Source: Mesorhizobium kowhaii
Lineage (GTDB): Bacteria; Pseudomonadota; Alphaproteobacteria; Rhizobiales; Rhizobiaceae
Assembly (NCBI RefSeq): GCF_003253745.1
Contig: NZ_MZXV01000056.1
Location: forward strand, 62,001 to 126,000
DNA: 64,000 nucleotides
Reading direction: 5' to 3'
Part shown: positions 62,129 through 64,000 of the stretch, in pieces
How positions within the stretch are numbered: the first letter of the stretch is position 1
Layout of the letters: every line of letters starts with the position of its first letter
Program-made: the position numbers and the translations under genes
Notes under the pieces: model-generated
What the model saw: the letters and a program-made list of their open reading frames with translations, nothing else
What the model was told of the DNA's origin: nothing
Database searches by the model: none

Positions 62129-63436
62129 GTGACAGCAGATCTTGCAGAATTCGCAAGGGCGAAAAACGTCAAATATTTCATGATTTCCTACACCGACCTG
62201 TTCGGTGGCCAGCGTGCCAAGCTGGTGCCGGCGCAGGCCATCGCCGACATGCAGAAGGACGGCGCCGGCTTTGCCGGGTTCGCCACCTGGCTTGATCTCA
62301 CACCGGCACATCCCGACATGCTGGCGGTGCCGGACCCGGATTCGGTGATCCAGCTGCCATGGAGGCCGGAAGTCGCCTGGGTCGCCGCCAACTGCATCAT
62401 GGACGACAAGGAGGTCGACCAGGCGCCGCGCAACACGCTGAAGCGGCTGATCGCCGAAGCGGCCAGCGACGGCATGCACGTCAAGACCGGCGTCGAGGCC
62501 GAATTCTTCCTGATCTCGCCGGACGGCAAGACGATCTCCGACGAATACGACACGGCGTCGAAGCCCTGCTACGACCAGCAAGCGGTGATGCGCCGCTACG
62601 ATGTCATCGCCGAGATCTGCGACCATATGCTGGCGCTCGGCTGGGGCGCCTACCAGAACGACCACGAGGATGCCAACGGCCAGTTCGAGATGAACTGGGC
62701 CTTCGACGATGCGCTGGCGACCGCCGACAAGCACTCCTTCTTCAAGTTCATGGTCAAGTCGATCGCGGAAAAGCATGGTCTGCGCGCGACGTTCATGCCG
62801 AAACCCTTCCAGGGCCTGACCGGCAATGGCTGTCATGCTCATATCTCGGTGTGGGACAAGGCCGGCAAGACCAACGTCTTCGCCGACAATTCGATGGAAC
62901 TTGGCCTCTCGGCCAAGGGCAAGAATTTTCTCGGCGGCATCATGAAGCATGCCTCCGCGCTTGCCGCGATCACCAACCCGACGGTCAATTCCTACAAGCG
63001 CATCAACGCGCCGCGCACCATTTCGGGCGCCACCTGGGCGCCGAACACGGTGACCTGGACCGGCAACAACCGCACCCACATGGTGCGCGTGCCCGGCCCC
63101 GGCCGCTTCGAACTGCGCCTGCCCGACGGCGCGGCCAACCCTTACCTCTTGCAGGCGGTCATCATCGCCGCCGGCCTCGACGGCATCCGCTCGAAGGCCG
63201 ATCCCGGCAAGCGCTACGACATCGACATGTACCAGAACGGCCATACGGTGAAGGGCGCGCCGAAGCTGCCGCTCAACCTGCTCGACGCGTTGCGCGAGTT
63301 CGACAAGGACAAATCGCTGAAGGCGGCGCTGGGTGAGGAATTCTCGTCGGCCTACCTAAAGCTGAAGCACCAGGAATGGAATTCCTATGCTTCGCACTTC
63401 ACGCAATGGGAGCGCGACCACACGCTGGATATCTAG
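62129..63436 (+). CDS. gmaS: Gamma-glutamylmethylamide synthetase / GlnT-type glutamine synthetase
   Basis: 435 aa from a GTG with GGGG upstream. Glutamine synthetase motifs: GVEAEFFLI (metal Glu), NDHEDANGQFEMNW, GNGCHAHISVWDKAG (ATP/glutamate His), and NRTHMVRVPGPGRFELRLPD. This shorter GlnT-type in front of mgd and after mgs genes makes gamma-glutamylmethylamide from methylamine, glutamate and ATP. True ammonia specificity is possible but unlikely in this context. Confidence 0.85.
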   Translation: MTADLAEFARAKNVKYFMISYTDLFGGQRAKLVPAQAIADMQKDGAGFAGFATWLDLTPAHPDMLAVPDPDSVIQLPWRPEVAWVAANCIMDDKEVDQAPRNTLKRLIAEAASDGMHVKTGVEAEFFLISPDGKTISDEYDTASKPCYDQQAVMRRYDVIAEICDHMLALGWGAYQNDHEDANGQFEMNWAFDDALATADKHSFFKFMVKSIAEKHGLRATFMPKPFQGLTGNGCHAHISVWDKAGKTNVFADNSMELGLSAKGKNFLGGIMKHASALAAITNPTVNSYKRINAPRTISGATWAPNTVTWTGNNRTHMVRVPGPGRFELRLPDGAANPYLLQAVIIAAGLDGIRSKADPGKRYDIDMYQNGHTVKGAPKLPLNLLDALREFDKDKSLKAALGEEFSSAYLKLKHQEWNSYASHFTQWERDHTLDI

Positions 63437-63488
63437 GAGCATCGGACCGAAAAGTGCGAAGCGGTTTTCGGGCAAATCCGATGCGTCA
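63437..63488. repeat. Rhizobial palindromic intergenic repeat
   Basis: GAGCATCGGAcCCGAAAAGTG pairs with a distal GGTTTTCGG and ATCCGATGC. The pattern GAGCAT...CCGAAAA...GGTTTTCGG...ATGC is a common small palindrome in Rhizobiales intergenic DNA. It lies between gmaS and mgdA and may form a transcript hairpin. Confidence 0.5.
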
Positions 63489-63529
63489 AGAAAGTTCCTG
63501 CGTGGTGCGAGCGACCTCGGAATGAACGT

Positions 63530-64000
63530 ATGAAATACTCGATCTTCTCGCTCGCCCGCGCCGCCCTGTCCGGCCACAAGAACTGGCAGCGCACCTGGCG
63601 CGACGCCAGCCCGAAGGACCGCTACGACGTGGTGATCATCGGCGGTGGCGGCCATGGCCTCGCCACCGCGTGGTTCCTCGCCAGCGAGTACGGCATCAAG
63701 AATGTCGCCGTGCTCGAAAAGGGCTGGATCGGCTCCGGCAATGCCGGCCGCAACACCACCATCATCCGCTCCAATTACGGCCTGCCCGGCAACACCGGCT
63801 TCTACGAATTGTCGATGAAGCTGTGGGAGCGGATGGAGCAGGACCTCAACTACAACACGATGGTCAGCCAGCGCGGCGTCATCAACCTCTACCACTCCGA
63901 CGCACAGCGCGACGCCTATGCGCGGCGCGGCAACACCATGCGCATCAATGGTATCGATGCCGAACTGCTCGACCTCGCCGCGGTCAAGAAGATGATCCCG
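63530..64000 (+). CDS. mgdA: N-methylglutamate dehydrogenase, sarcosine-oxidase-beta-like subunit (MgdA), N-terminal part
   Basis: The first 157 codons are in the window. MKYSIFSLARAALSGHKNWQ is followed by the FAD motif YDVVIIGGGGHGLATAWFLA and NVAVLEKGWIGSGNAGRNTT, both as in the beta subunit of heterotetrameric sarcosine oxidase. Next to gmaS and mgsABC it should be the first gene of mgdABCD, which oxidises N-methylglutamate to glutamate and methylene-THF. The remainder lies past the edge. Confidence 0.85.
   Translation, partial: MKYSIFSLARAALSGHKNWQRTWRDASPKDRYDVVIIGGGGHGLATAWFLASEYGIKNVAVLEKGWIGSGNAGRNTTIIRSNYGLPGNTGFYELSMKLWERMEQDLNYNTMVSQRGVINLYHSDAQRDAYARRGNTMRINGIDAELLDLAAVKKMIP

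Noticed and set aside
1..64000. CRISPR arrays, tRNA or rRNA genes, prophage or intact insertion sequences
   Set aside because: I saw no regularly spaced direct repeats, no cloverleaf-like sequence and no transposase or phage structural frame; a tool-based scan could still find something short.

Overview
The window reads as chromosome or chromid sequence of a Rhizobiales alphaproteobacterium, most likely Mesorhizobium or a close relative. The support is the high GC content, a BacA/SbmA-type transporter, rhizobial palindromic intergenic repeats, a three-hairpin CCUCCUCCC small RNA, many LysR/GntR/XRE-cupin regulators, and a dense series of ABC uptake systems each paired with catabolic genes. 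I see no tRNA, rRNA, CRISPR array, prophage or intact insertion sequence.

Layout. 0-10 kb is housekeeping and miscellaneous: partial der, a YfgM-like TPR protein, a polysaccharide deacetylase, bacA, an MFS exporter, a LysR regulator coupled to an M29 aminopeptidase, and small ArsC-, ArsR-, SRPBCC- and SnoaL-type genes. 10-18 kb (minus strand) is a polyamine-type uptake and oxidation operon: FAD amine oxidase, PotBCD-like ABC proteins, an XRE-cupin regulator, PotA-like ATPase and aldehyde dehydrogenase, interrupted by a mosaic of hairpins. 18-23.5 kb is a sugar or sugar-acid module: a long-form FAH-family enzyme, a ribose-type ABC transporter and a LacI regulator, with a decayed permease fragment between enzyme and transporter. 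23.7 kb holds the small RNA. 23.9-29.3 kb is a TetR-controlled RND efflux system with twin operators and a small coupled leader protein.

29.3-44.6 kb holds a LysR gene divergent from a BesD/HalD-like Fe(II)/2-oxoglutarate oxygenase that has the hydroxylase HxD triad. After it come a GntR regulator, two enolase-superfamily enzymes, a peptide-type ABC transporter with two paralogous Tat-exported binding proteins, a tandem DUF427 protein and an SDR. This looks like uptake and processing of one amino-acid-derived or peptide-like compound, not identified here. Two genes in it appear to start at ATT.

44.7-64 kb is a methylated-amine island: a TmoXVW-like transporter with a double-length permease, trimethylamine monooxygenase (tmm), an XRE-cupin regulator, a dmmDABC-order dimethylamine monooxygenase operon, three very small membrane proteins leading into an APC permease, two uncharacterised genes, mgsABC, gmaS and the start of mgdA. 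The predicted flow is TMAO/TMA import, TMA to TMAO by Tmm, DMA to methylamine by Dmm, then methylamine through gamma-glutamylmethylamide and N-methylglutamate. No TMAO demethylase (Tdm, with a DUF1989 domain) is visible, so the TMAO-to-DMA step must lie outside the window or use another enzyme. The least explained parts are the three-protein membrane leader of the APC permease, the two unknown genes after it, and the oxygenase/racemase cluster.
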